A stretch of 64,000 nucleotides of DNA from Pseudomonas sp. RGM2987 (GTDB taxonomy: Bacteria > Pseudomonadota > Gammaproteobacteria > Pseudomonadales > Pseudomonadaceae): the NCBI RefSeq assembly GCF_022952855.1, contig NZ_JALJDX010000221.1, positions 62,001 through 126,000 of the forward strand. Reading direction: 5' to 3'. Below, piece after piece: positions 6,483 to 13,110 of this stretch (position 1 is the stretch's first letter; each line of letters opens with the position of its first letter). The position numbers and the translations under genes were made by a program. The notes beneath the pieces were generated by a model. The model was given only the letters and a program-made list of their open reading frames with translations. It did no database searches and was not told the origin of the DNA.

Positions 6483-7085
6483 TCAACGAATAGGTAATCT
6501 GCGGACGGGGCGGACGCGGAACTCGTTGCTCTTGCCGTAGCTGCTCTGATTGCCATCATCGAAGGACATGAAGAATGCGTCGTAGGCGGAGCGCTGCGAA
6601 GATGACCAGTGCCATTCCTTCTCAAATAGCTCTGGGACGTTCGCCATGCACAGGGCCAGCTCGCTGATGGCGGGCAGGTACAGATCGCTGTGGCCTTCGA
6701 TGGTCAGGCCGTCACACCACTGCGCGGCAGGGTGCTCCTCAGCGGATCCCTCAACGAGGTGCAGAGTGTTCGCCAGGCCATCGCGGCGGCTGGAGGCTTC
6801 CGTCTCGTCGACCTCGTATCCGCCGTAGGCCAGCTTCTGGCCCAGCACGGCCTGGCTGGTCGGGACGATCAGGTGGTAATCAGGCTGGCCGCTCTCGCCG
6901 CGCATCACCCCGGCATACACGCCACCCTGGCCTTTCCAGTACTCGCCGATGGCCGGGGCCGAGATTGAAGTTGGCGCCGAAGAAACATCCATCGCCAGGC
7001 TGGCGAGCTTCAGCACAACAGCTTCGTCAGGGCTGCTGATCATCAGGTCGCCACGGGTGTAGGTGGTCAGTTGAATTGCTTGCAT
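6483..7085 (-). CDS. DGR target protein 3 (remote), DUF1566 / C-type-lectin-like
   Basis: 200 residues. The body is paralogous to target 2: IGEYWKGQGGVYAGV, YHLIVPTS, SDLYLPAISELALC, then HWSSSQRS...RVRPVR. The last 38 codons are VR3. It lies 5.4 kb upstream of target 1 but in the same orientation and presumed transcript. ATG at 7085 has AAGGAA about nine bases upstream. The first His of VR3 (CAC, versus TAC in the other two copies) is the only conserved aromatic lost. Being early-expressed, it may not be a virion component. Confidence 0.83.
   Translation of the reverse strand: MQAIQLTTYTRGDLMISSPDEAVVLKLASLAMDVSSAPTSISAPAIGEYWKGQGGVYAGVMRGESGQPDYHLIVPTSQAVLGQKLAYGGYEVDETEASSRRDGLANTLHLVEGSAEEHPAAQWCDGLTIEGHSDLYLPAISELALCMANVPELFEKEWHWSSSQRSAYDAFFMSFDDGNQSSYGKSNEFRVRPVRRLPIR
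6499..6611 (-). repeat. DGR variable repeat VR3 (remote copy)
   Basis: 113 bp, aligned with VR1 and VR2 without gaps. Variable codons read TAC, GAC, TTC, TCC, AAT, AGC, AGC, AGC, AAC, TTC. Invariant blocks around them are identical in all three copies at the DNA level, including silent third positions, which points to recent copying from a common template rather than ordinary divergence. Confidence 0.86.
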
Positions 7086-7161
7086 GTGGGTTATTCCTTG
7101 TCGGGGGATGTTCGGTTGACTTCCCGTCTGGCCCTGTCGCCAAGGCCAGCCAGTGAAATCT

Positions 7162-7362
7162 TCACTCAGGCACCCTGATCGGCTGTTGATCGATGACCGT
7201 TATCGATCCTCGATCTGTCACCGCGATCCTGGCGGTCAGTCCTGGGTTGAAGTCAGCAAGACGGGGATGGGCTTGGAAATCCACAACCCTTCCTGTGCGA
7301 TCGCCGATGCCGAGGTAGATCAAGTCACCTATCTGAATTTCACTTCCGCGTTTCGTTGGCAT
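7162..7362 (-). CDS. Small phage protein, first gene of left operon
   Basis: 66 residues from ATG at 7362, with AGGAGA about six bases upstream. The sequence (SEIQIGDLIYLGIGDRTGRV and onward) looks like a small beta-barrel or SH3-like fold. The in-frame extension to 7545 is rejected for lack of a start signal. It is the first convincing gene after the predicted pL promoter. Confidence 0.68.
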   Translation of the reverse strand: MPTKRGSEIQIGDLIYLGIGDRTGRVVDFQAHPRLADFNPGLTARIAVTDRGSITVIDQQPIRVPE

Positions 7363-7697
7363 TTCGTGTCTCCTGGTCGTCATCCCAAAGCCCGCTCTTC
7401 GAACGGGCTTCAGTGATGCTTTCCGCCGTGACCCGCTACTGGCGTCGGTCACCGGCTCATTCATCTTGTTAAACAGTCCGCGGATCTTCCCGACTGCACT
7501 CTTGTTCTCGCACGGATCTAAGCTGCTCCGGCCGGGTCGAGGCACGACTTTCGTCGCTTTTACCCGTGGGTCGATTAAGGCTCGACCTCGCTAAACCTTT
7601 TTGATGCTGGGCCGGTTTTGATCCGGCAAGGGGTGTCACTAAAGAGCGGCAGGTCTGTTTAGGCCCTGGCGAGGCGCTGTGGCGTCTCGATGGATTA
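7363..7697 (-). other. Untranslated leader of the left operon
   Basis: About 335 bp between predicted pL and the first gene, with no convincing frame. In minus-strand RNA it contains CGAC-GAAA-GTCG (7545-7556), a short GNRA-capped hairpin reminiscent of a lambdoid boxB. It also has a GCCGG-N7-CCGGC hairpin near 7608-7635 and AGCCCG...CGGGCT at 7389-7409. No N gene is recognised, so an antitermination role is only a possibility. Confidence 0.35.
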
Positions 7698-7763
7698 AAT
7701 ATGAACCAACAGTTCACATTAGGTCAAGTACCAAAAGTACATATTTTTAGAAAAGTACACAAA
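7698..7763 (-). promoter_or_regulatory. Predicted pL promoter with repressor operators
   Basis: On the minus strand, TTGACC (7722-7727) and CATATT (7698-7703) are separated by 18 bp. TGAACC-AAC-AGTTCA (7702-7716) lies between them and AGTACC-AAA-AGTACA (7727-7741) overlaps the -35. A weaker third site (AGTACA-CAA-AGGACC) is at 7755-7769. The 6-3-6 pattern matches the three sites between cI and cro (10624-10695), so one CI-type repressor probably controls both ends. Confidence 0.7.
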
Positions 7764-7868
7764 GGACCCACAAGGCGCTCCGCTTGGTTCAGCCATTTAC
7801 CAGCGGAAACACCTTCGCTATAGTTCCGTTTACTGGATGGATATACAGCTAATGGGGAGGTTTGAATT

Positions 7869-8174
7869 ATGGATGCAATGAAGCTTGAAGGTGCGGCAGG
7901 GCAGGGGATGAGTGGAATGGAAAGGCTTGGCCTCCGGGTATCATCAATGATCAACCACCCGGTCGCGCAGATTCAGCGCTGGGTGACGATCCACCGCCTG
8001 GATACGGATGGGGAGCGGGAATGGAAGGAGGTGCTGGGGCTCTTGGCCGAAACTGACGGCATCGACATGGCACGCAATGAGGACGGATCGGTGACACTGC
8101 GATGGGAGCCAATCGCGGAAGAAGATCGGCTGGTGGAGGCTGTTGAGCCACTTGAGGCGGCAGCACCCTTTTGA
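7869..8174 (+). CDS. DUF1654 family protein
   Basis: 101 residues. GMERLGLRVSSMINHP, the HRLDTDGEREWKEVL block and ETDGIDMARNEDGSV reproduce the pattern of the DUF1654 family, which is nearly confined to Pseudomonas and its phages. ATG at 7869 follows GGGGAGG by eight bases. It is transcribed rightward from opposite the pL region and ends at a bidirectional hairpin. Confidence 0.82.
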   Translation: MDAMKLEGAAGQGMSGMERLGLRVSSMINHPVAQIQRWVTIHRLDTDGEREWKEVLGLLAETDGIDMARNEDGSVTLRWEPIAEEDRLVEAVEPLEAAAPF

Positions 8175-8187
8175 GGTCGCACAGAAA

Positions 8188-8208
8188 AGCCCGCTTTGAT
8201 AGCGGGCT
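8188..8208. terminator. Bidirectional terminator hairpin
   Basis: AGCCCGCT-TTGAT-AGCGGGCT, an 8-bp perfect stem between two convergent genes. On the minus strand TTTTCTG follows directly, so it suits the leftward immunity gene best. Confidence 0.7.
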
Positions 8209-8226
8209 CTTAACCAGTGCGGGGAG

Positions 8227-8643
8227 TTAGGCCGGCTGCTGGTCCAATTCTGATCCGCAGTATCTGCACTTCACTGCGGCATACTTGATTGTCTCCGCAC
8301 AGTACGGGCATACCTTTGTCTCGCCGAGGTGCAAGGAATCGCCGGATGGAGCTTCCGGGAAACCGCTGGCCTTGGCCCACTCAACCGGCGTCGGCCTGCT
8401 CAGCGCCCATACAAAGGCAGCGATCCAGCCTACAAACGTCCAGCCGGCCAACAGGTTCAGCGCAAAAATCGCAGCACTTCTTGGATGCTCTCCCATTGCG
8501 CAGATCGCTGGGTAAAAGTACATGGCAATTGCGCATGGAAAAAATACGATAGTAGCGATCATGGCGATATTGTTCGTGCCGCTTCCGATCAGATAGCTGA
8601 CCAGGCAGACCGACGCGAGGATAAACAGACCTAAAATTTTCAT
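8227..8643 (-). CDS. Superinfection-immunity-like membrane protein with zinc ribbon
   Basis: 138 residues from ATG at 8643 (GGAG eight bases upstream). An N-terminal hydrophobic segment is followed by YFYPAICAMGEHPRSAAIFA and NLLAGWTFVGWIAAFVWAL, the pattern of the T4 Imm-like superinfection immunity family (Imm_superinfect). The C-terminus has a CPYC-x11-CRYC zinc ribbon facing the cytoplasm. In T4, Imm blocks entry of incoming phage DNA. Placed between operator regions, this is probably a lysogen-expressed exclusion gene; that role is inferred. Confidence 0.75.
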   Translation of the reverse strand: MKILGLFILASVCLVSYLIGSGTNNIAMIATIVFFPCAIAMYFYPAICAMGEHPRSAAIFALNLLAGWTFVGWIAAFVWALSRPTPVEWAKASGFPEAPSGDSLHLGETKVCPYCAETIKYAAVKCRYCGSELDQQPA

Positions 8644-8780
8644 CGTTACACTCCATGTGACATCCGACCACTTTAACATTCGTGGCTTCGCGCCACCATC
8701 TGCTGCGCCGTCAGTCGCCAGTGCTGAACGGCTGTTGCCATGCGACCTCTACCGTTTCACACACCGTCGAGGCGAAACCC

Positions 8781-9002
8781 GTGAACGACCATCGAAGAGA
8801 CCAGGCTTTGGCTGCCTGGCGCAAGCTGTTGGAAGAGCCAGAAATCCGAATGGATGTCGAGGAGCAGTATGAGGAGCTGCTGAAGATGGCCGACGACTTC
8901 AAGGTGCAAGGTCTTATAGACAGGCACGACTGGAGAGAGCTGGTGGAGGAGGCGGGCGCCTTCTACGCACATGCGATCGAAGGGATGGCCGAGGGCACGT
9001 AG
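8781..9002 (+). CDS. Small helical phage protein
   Basis: 73 residues from GTG at 8781, which follows GAGG by eight bases. Strongly helical and acidic (EIRMDVEEQYEELLKMADDF). Function unknown. It is followed by a GC-rich hairpin. The upstream extension lacks a ribosome site. Confidence 0.5.
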   Translation: MNDHRRDQALAAWRKLLEEPEIRMDVEEQYEELLKMADDFKVQGLIDRHDWRELVEEAGAFYAHAIEGMAEGT

Positions 9003-9020
9003 CGGAAGGGCAGAAACTGA

Positions 9021-9042
9021 AAGCCCGGCGCTGGCCGGGCTT
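9021..9042. terminator. Hairpin terminator
   Basis: AAGCCCGGC-GCTG-GCCGGGCTT, a 9-bp stem between convergent genes. The following T-run is short (TTCT on plus, TTTCAG on minus), so termination may be partial. Confidence 0.55.
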
Positions 9043-9068
9043 CTAGCGGAACTTGCATGCCGACTGCT

Positions 9069-9401
9069 TCAGCTTCCGCTAAATAATTTTGTAAGCCCAA
9101 ATGTGATAGCGCATGCAAGGCCAGTCATAGCAATTGCCGTGGCTACGCACCACTTGAGCATGCTGAGTTCCGTGTTAGCGAGGTCTGCCTTCGTGGCGGA
9201 ATGCTTGTCGATGGACTCGACCTTCACCAAAATCAGGTTGAGCTTTTCCTTGATCTCGGGGAGAGATTTTTCAAGTGCCGCTACGCGAGCTTCCATATCG
9301 CCTCCTCCTGGTGGGTTCTCGCCTCCAGTATGGTCTCCGCCACCTGAGTTGTCACTGGAGCGCTTGTTACCCCATGACGTGAGCATTATCACTTCACTCA
9401 T
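9069..9401 (-). CDS. Coiled-coil membrane protein
   Basis: 110 residues: a Gly-rich N-terminus (NSGGGDHTGGENPPGGGD), a coiled coil (VAALEKSLPEIKEKLNLILV), and a C-terminal transmembrane segment (CVATAIAMTGLACAITFGLT). The layout resembles XhlA/Bdr-like small phage membrane proteins. Its start overlaps the previous gene by 8 bp. It may be part of the lysogenic transcript with cI. Confidence 0.65.
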   Translation of the reverse strand: MSEVIMLTSWGNKRSSDNSGGGDHTGGENPPGGGDMEARVAALEKSLPEIKEKLNLILVKVESIDKHSATKADLANTELSMLKWCVATAIAMTGLACAITFGLTKLFSGS

Positions 9402-9753
9402 CGCCCGTCTCCTTGCCCAGCTTCCACTGCCTAAGCTTATAGGTTGCTATTTGACCGAAATGCCCACAATTTGGGCAGATCACCGCAGTAGATGTGTGCA
9501 GATTTCCACAGAGTGATTCGGTCCTGAATATTTGAAGGCAGGGATTGGCAGTTTCTCCTTGCTCCTCATCATTGTCGGCGGCATCCTGCATCGCGATCTC
9601 CCAACCTCCCTTCCAATCACAGTGCGGGCATTTGGTGCTCCGCTTGCGATCAGTCAAAAACTGGATTAGGTCGTTAACGCGAAGTGGCGGAGCGGATCCA
9701 TCCTCGTGGAGCGGCAACCCGCCCACGTTGTCAATTCGTCTCATGCCAGCCAT
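9394..9753 (-). CDS. Zinc-ribbon phage protein
   Basis: 119 residues with two Cys pairs, CPHCDWKGGW and CPNCGHFGQ, separated by about 50 residues, consistent with one zinc ribbon. Lies downstream of cI and is probably co-transcribed from the maintenance promoter. Function unknown. Confidence 0.65.
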   Translation of the reverse strand: MAGMRRIDNVGGLPLHEDGSAPPLRVNDLIQFLTDRKRSTKCPHCDWKGGWEIAMQDAADNDEEQGETANPCLQIFRTESLCGNLHTSTAVICPNCGHFGQIATYKLRQWKLGKETGDE

Positions 9754-9767
9754 ATCCGTCCTCAGCG

Positions 9768-10631
9768 TTAAACAAGGTTAGCGTTCCAGACCAGCAGCAC
9801 ACGGGCTTGGATGTATGTGTCTTCAGCCCGGATCGTTTGCGGAGGGTGCCGGGGGTTGTCGGATATCATGCTCAGCTGCTCATCGCCCATCCACTGGAGG
9901 CGCTTGATATACAGGTGCCCCTCCCAGGAGAACATGTAGATCCCATCCCCAACGAACTCACGGATGCTGATGTCCACCAGCAACGGGTCGCGGTGCTTGA
10001 TCGTCGGCGCCATTGACTGACCCCAGCCAGTGACGATCTTCAGGTGGAAGTGTTCTTTGAACTCGACGCCCATCTCGCGCAGGTGCTGCGGACTGACGCG
10101 CACGTCCTGGAGCATTTCCGGATAATCATGAGGGATCTGCCCGCCGCCCATTGCGGCACGGACGTCGTAGTGGGCAATCCAGACTTCGTCACCGACGGCG
10201 CCAGGTCGGTAGTAATCGATCTCCAGCGCGCCGCCATCATTCGCCTCGGCGACCGCCTGAAGTCGCCTGCGCGCATCATCCGAAAGCCCTTTCCCTTGTG
10301 TAGCGAGCATGTTGCGAACGATATCTGCGGCAGAGGTGGCTGGAGAATCTGTGCCGACAGGATCACTGCTCGGCGTTTTCGGCATGAGCGGATCGTCTCC
10401 CGCACCATGCTGCAACCACTCAATTTTCACGCCCAGGGCGGCCGCGATGGCGCTCATTTTGGCCGGCCCTGGCAGTGACTCGCCATTGAGCCATTTGCTT
10501 GCTGCCTTGGGCGTCACTTTCGCAATTTCAGCCAGGCGCGCACCAGCTCCCCACTGATCTATGCCGTGGGCGGTGAGAGCCTTTTTCAGGCGAGCAACGA
10601 AAGCACTGCGAATTTCTTCTATATGAACCAT
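9768..10631 (-). CDS. cI: CI-type phage repressor, S24 peptidase fold
   Basis: 287 residues. An N-terminal helix-turn-helix (VTPKAASKWLNGESLPG, residues ~39-55) binds DNA. The C-terminal S24/LexA-like domain carries Ser206 in GWGQSMAPT and Lys243 in YIKRLQ, the self-cleavage dyad, so it should be inactivated by RecA. ATG at 10631 lacks a Shine-Dalgarno sequence and sits in the centre of an operator, which suggests a leaderless mRNA; ATG at 10676 is an alternative. It faces cro across three operators, as in lambda. Confidence 0.88.
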   Translation of the reverse strand: MVHIEEIRSAFVARLKKALTAHGIDQWGAGARLAEIAKVTPKAASKWLNGESLPGPAKMSAIAAALGVKIEWLQHGAGDDPLMPKTPSSDPVGTDSPATSAADIVRNMLATQGKGLSDDARRRLQAVAEANDGGALEIDYYRPGAVGDEVWIAHYDVRAAMGGGQIPHDYPEMLQDVRVSPQHLREMGVEFKEHFHLKIVTGWGQSMAPTIKHRDPLLVDISIREFVGDGIYMFSWEGHLYIKRLQWMGDEQLSMISDNPRHPPQTIRAEDTYIQARVLLVWNANLV

Positions 10632-10695
10632 CGGTTCAGCATCGCACGGCCTTGCATGTACTTTCAGTTCCGACATAATATGTACTGCAAGTTCA
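10624..10695 (+). promoter_or_regulatory. Predicted pR promoter and three operators
   Basis: Three 6-3-6 operators: TGAACC-ATC-GGTTCA (10624-10638, perfect palindrome), TGTACT-TTC-AGTTCC (10657-10671) and TGTACT-GCA-AGTTCA (10681-10695). A rightward promoter TTGCAT (10652-10657), N16, CATAAT (10674-10679) spans the middle site, and the third overlaps its start point. The first covers the start of cI, so it is suited to autoregulation. Confidence 0.75.
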
Positions 10696-10713
10696 TATTT
10701 AACTGGAGGCTCT

Positions 10714-10953
10714 ATGCGGCCGCTCAAGAAATCGATCGACGACGCCGGCGGTGTTCCAGCGGTTGCTCTGGCCTGCGGAAAGACCCCTCGCGCCATTTAC
10801 AAGTGGCTCGTTGCGGACGCTTTGCCGCGCACCGAGTACACCGGCGAAACCCAGTACGCCCAAAAAATTGCCGAGCTGGCTGCCTCCCAAGGCAAGCCGT
10901 TTGATACCGCCTGGCTGCTCGCCGAGGCGCACCCCAGAAAATCCGCCGCTTAA
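10714..10953 (+). CDS. cro: Cro-like antirepressor of lysogeny
   Basis: 79 residues, MRPLKKSIDDAGGVPAVALA then GKTPRAIYKWLVADALP, a YdaS/Cro-type helix-turn-helix. ATG at 10714 follows GGAGG by six bases and lies directly downstream of predicted pR. In lambdoid phages this protein binds the same operators as CI and favours lytic growth. Confidence 0.8.
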   Translation: MRPLKKSIDDAGGVPAVALACGKTPRAIYKWLVADALPRTEYTGETQYAQKIAELAASQGKPFDTAWLLAEAHPRKSAA

Positions 10954-10982
10954 ACCATTTCATCAGCCGCAAGGAGCAACAC

Positions 10983-11171
10983 ATGTACGAGATCCGCAAA
11001 CACCTGAACCACAACGAAACAAAGGTTCGGTTGAACGATGAGTACGACGAGTACCTGAGATCACTGGCAAAGATCCACGGCACCCAGAAGGCCGTCATCG
11101 CCCGTGAAATTCTCAAGGCTGCGATCCAGCAGATGAGGGAAGAGCTTACCCGTACTCAAGACATGGCCTGA
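10983..11171 (+). CDS. Small ribbon-helix-helix-like protein
   Basis: 62 residues. NETKVRLNDEYDEYLRSLAK followed by KAVIAREILKAAI has the strand-helix-helix profile of Arc/MetJ-type regulators. ATG at 10983 follows AAGGAG. It is the second gene after pR. A DNA-binding role is inferred. Confidence 0.6.
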   Translation: MYEIRKHLNHNETKVRLNDEYDEYLRSLAKIHGTQKAVIAREILKAAIQQMREELTRTQDMA

Positions 11172-11191
11172 AGGCCCTCAATGGAGGCTTT

Positions 11192-11431
11192 ATGCCTGAA
11201 AGAAATTGCGAGTTGCTGCTGCAGCAAATCGCGGATGAAGAAGACATCACATTCCTAAGTGAGGCTGCCGCTCAGCTTGGAATTCCTATCGAGCAGCTGA
11301 CCAAGGAGACCATCGAAAAACACATCACCGATAGAACAAGACCCAAGACGATGACAGGGACTGTTCAGTCCTTCAGGCGGCCATACAGCCCGTCCAGAAA
11401 TCGGACTGATGAGGGCCTGAAAAGTGAATGA
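11192..11431 (+). CDS. Small phage protein of the CII position
   Basis: 79 residues; helical N-terminal half (ELLLQQIADEEDITFLSEAA) and an Arg-rich polar tail. GGAGG precedes the ATG. The position after cro is where cII lies in lambda, but no CII similarity is evident. It ends just before an intrinsic terminator. Confidence 0.6.
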   Translation: MPERNCELLLQQIADEEDITFLSEAAAQLGIPIEQLTKETIEKHITDRTRPKTMTGTVQSFRRPYSPSRNRTDEGLKSE

Positions 11432-11456
11432 CCACCAAATCGCAGGCACAAAAAAA

Positions 11457-11479
11457 CCGACGGTCGAGGTCGGCTTTTT
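11457..11479 (+). terminator. Intrinsic terminator (tR1-like)
   Basis: CCGAC-GGTCGAG-GTCGG followed by CTTTTTC. It lies between the cro operon and the Rha/replication genes, the usual place of tR1. Confidence 0.7.
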
Positions 11480-11515
11480 CATTTGCGTACTGCTTGTAAC
11501 TCTGTGAGGCCGATT

Positions 11516-12328
11516 ATGCACACACCAAATACTGATGTACAGGCCCTCAAAAAGCCCGCGACACATTTTCACCATTCGCAAAACGTGTCGCGACCCACCA
11601 TGTCGTCCCGCGAGATCGCGAACGTCACCGGTAAGCGTCATGACAATGTGAAGCGGGACATCGTCGCGATGCTCAAAGACCTCAAAGTCGATGCACTCAG
11701 TTTTGAGGACATCTACCTAGACGGTCGGAATCGCGAACAGGTCCAGTACCTGCTCGACCGCGAGCATACCGATTGCTTGCTCACTGGCTACAGCGCGCCC
11801 ATGCGCATGAAGGTGATCCGTCGCTGGCGTGAGCTGGAGTCGCAACAGGGTGCCCGGGAACAGGTATTGCTCAACGGCACAAAGGTAGTGGGTGAAATCG
11901 CCATCATGGAATGCTTCACCCGGCTGCTGAAGCCGGCGCCTTCCTGCCAGATGGCAATGCTGACGAAGATTGCCCAGAACAACGGCCTAGACCCGAAGTT
12001 TCTCCCGGGCTACGCCGTAGACGCCGCCCCCGATGCCACTGGCGGTTCATCGATGCCCACCAAGGCAGCCACCGCCCTGATCAAAGATCATTCCATCGGC
12101 AGCACCGCGCGTGCTTTCAACCTCGCACTGAAGGCCCACGGTTACCTGGCTCTGCTCCAGCGCAAAAGCTCCAAGGGCGAAATGGTCGACTTCTGGTCCG
12201 TGACTGAAAAGGGCCTGAAGTACGGGAAGAACCTCACCAGCCCTCAATGCCCCCGCGAGACGCAGCCACATTGGTACGTGGATCGCTTCCTCGAACTCGC
12301 CGGCCTGATCGGCAAAGGACGCCCATGA
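11516..12328 (+). CDS. Rha family phage regulatory protein
   Basis: 270 residues from ATG at 11516 (GAGG seven bases upstream). RPTMSSREIANVTGKRHDNV and the YLLDREHTDCLLTGYSAPMR segment are the Rha (pRha) domain. The second half is a winged-helix-like KilA/ANT-type region (WSVTEKGLKYGKN). Rha proteins interfere with phage growth in hosts lacking IHF. The stop overlaps the next start by four bases. A CGCGACAC palindrome lies within codons ~14-26. Confidence 0.8.
   Translation: MHTPNTDVQALKKPATHFHHSQNVSRPTMSSREIANVTGKRHDNVKRDIVAMLKDLKVDALSFEDIYLDGRNREQVQYLLDREHTDCLLTGYSAPMRMKVIRRWRELESQQGAREQVLLNGTKVVGEIAIMECFTRLLKPAPSCQMAMLTKIAQNNGLDPKFLPGYAVDAAPDATGGSSMPTKAATALIKDHSIGSTARAFNLALKAHGYLALLQRKSSKGEMVDFWSVTEKGLKYGKNLTSPQCPRETQPHWYVDRFLELAGLIGKGRP
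11557..11592. repeat. Long-spaced palindrome, copy 2 (CGCGACAC family)
   Basis: CGCGACAC (11557-11564) and GTGTCGCG (11585-11592) flank a 20-bp spacer. Read on the minus strand, the spacer GTTTTGCGAATGGTGAAAAT closely resembles that of copy 3 (GTTTCGCGAATCAGCAAATT). It lies inside the 5' end of the Rha gene. Confidence 0.6.
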
Positions 12329-13110
12329 TGGCCCGCATTCGTACTGTGAAGCCGGAGTTCTGGTCGAGCGAGCAGGTTATGTCCTGCCGCCCCATGGCGC
12401 GGCTGTTGTTTATTGGTCTTTGGAACTTCTGCGACGACGGCGGGAACCACCCTCTTGCGCCGAGAACCATCAAGGCCCTGGTGTTTCCAGGCGACGACAT
12501 CACCACCGACGAGGTAAGCAGTCTGCTTGGCGAGTTGGAAGGTGCAGAGCTGATCCAGAGCTACTGGGTGGCCGGCAAGAACTATTTCCATGTTCGCGGC
12601 TGGAAGCACCAGAAGATCGAAAAAAAGAACTTCAAGTATCCAAGCCCTCCAAATGAATCCGACAATCAGTCGGAGAACATTCGCCGACAATTCGCCGAGG
12701 AGTCGTCGACTGATCGCCGACCGGTTGACCCCGGAAGGGAAGGGAAGGGAATAGGAGAAGATCAACACAACACTCTACGCGCGGAGCAGGAAAATCCCGC
12801 CGACCCAAAGGCGCCCAGCGAAATGACCCTGGACTGGGTTCCTGACGAGAAGCTGCTCAAGGCATACGCGTTCCGCATGGCAATCCCAGTATCTGCATTC
12901 ACCAACGAAGCCACGGCGGCATTCGTCTGTCACTACTCGGCATCTGGTCGCATCGAGACACAAGCCTCCTGGGTCAGCCTGCTGGTGAAGTGGGTGAAGC
13001 GCGACACAGCCACTGCCAACAATGTTCACCCGTTTCCCGGACGGCGGCAGGTCAATGGCCCTGACTTCGATGACCAGACATGGGCCGAAAATCTTGAGGA
13101 TGCTCTATGA
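12325..13110 (+). CDS. Phage replication protein with DnaT-like C-terminal domain
   Basis: 261 residues. The N-terminal ~90 residues (ARIRTVKPEFWSSEQVMSCR; LLFIGLWNFCDDGG) are the winged-helix found in phage O-type initiators. After a polar linker, residues ~180-240 (DEKLLKAYAFRMAIP; SWVSLLVKWVKRD) match DnaT-type ssDNA-binding helices. It should mark the origin and recruit the helicase loader encoded next. Overlap with the next gene is four bases. Confidence 0.8.
   Translation: MMARIRTVKPEFWSSEQVMSCRPMARLLFIGLWNFCDDGGNHPLAPRTIKALVFPGDDITTDEVSSLLGELEGAELIQSYWVAGKNYFHVRGWKHQKIEKKNFKYPSPPNESDNQSENIRRQFAEESSTDRRPVDPGREGKGIGEDQHNTLRAEQENPADPKAPSEMTLDWVPDEKLLKAYAFRMAIPVSAFTNEATAAFVCHYSASGRIETQASWVSLLVKWVKRDTATANNVHPFPGRRQVNGPDFDDQTWAENLEDAL

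Noticed and set aside
7469-7717. Minus-strand frame in the pL leader as possible N gene
   Set aside because: Its start lies upstream of the predicted -10 element and lacks a ribosome site; sequence is not N-like.
9021-9042. Hairpin considered as operator
   Set aside because: Unlike the 6-3-6 repressor sites in sequence and placed between convergent genes, so a terminator is more likely.
12244-12768. Minus-strand frame opposite the replication gene
   Set aside because: Shadow of the DnaT-like gene, which has proper start, overlap coupling and domain match.
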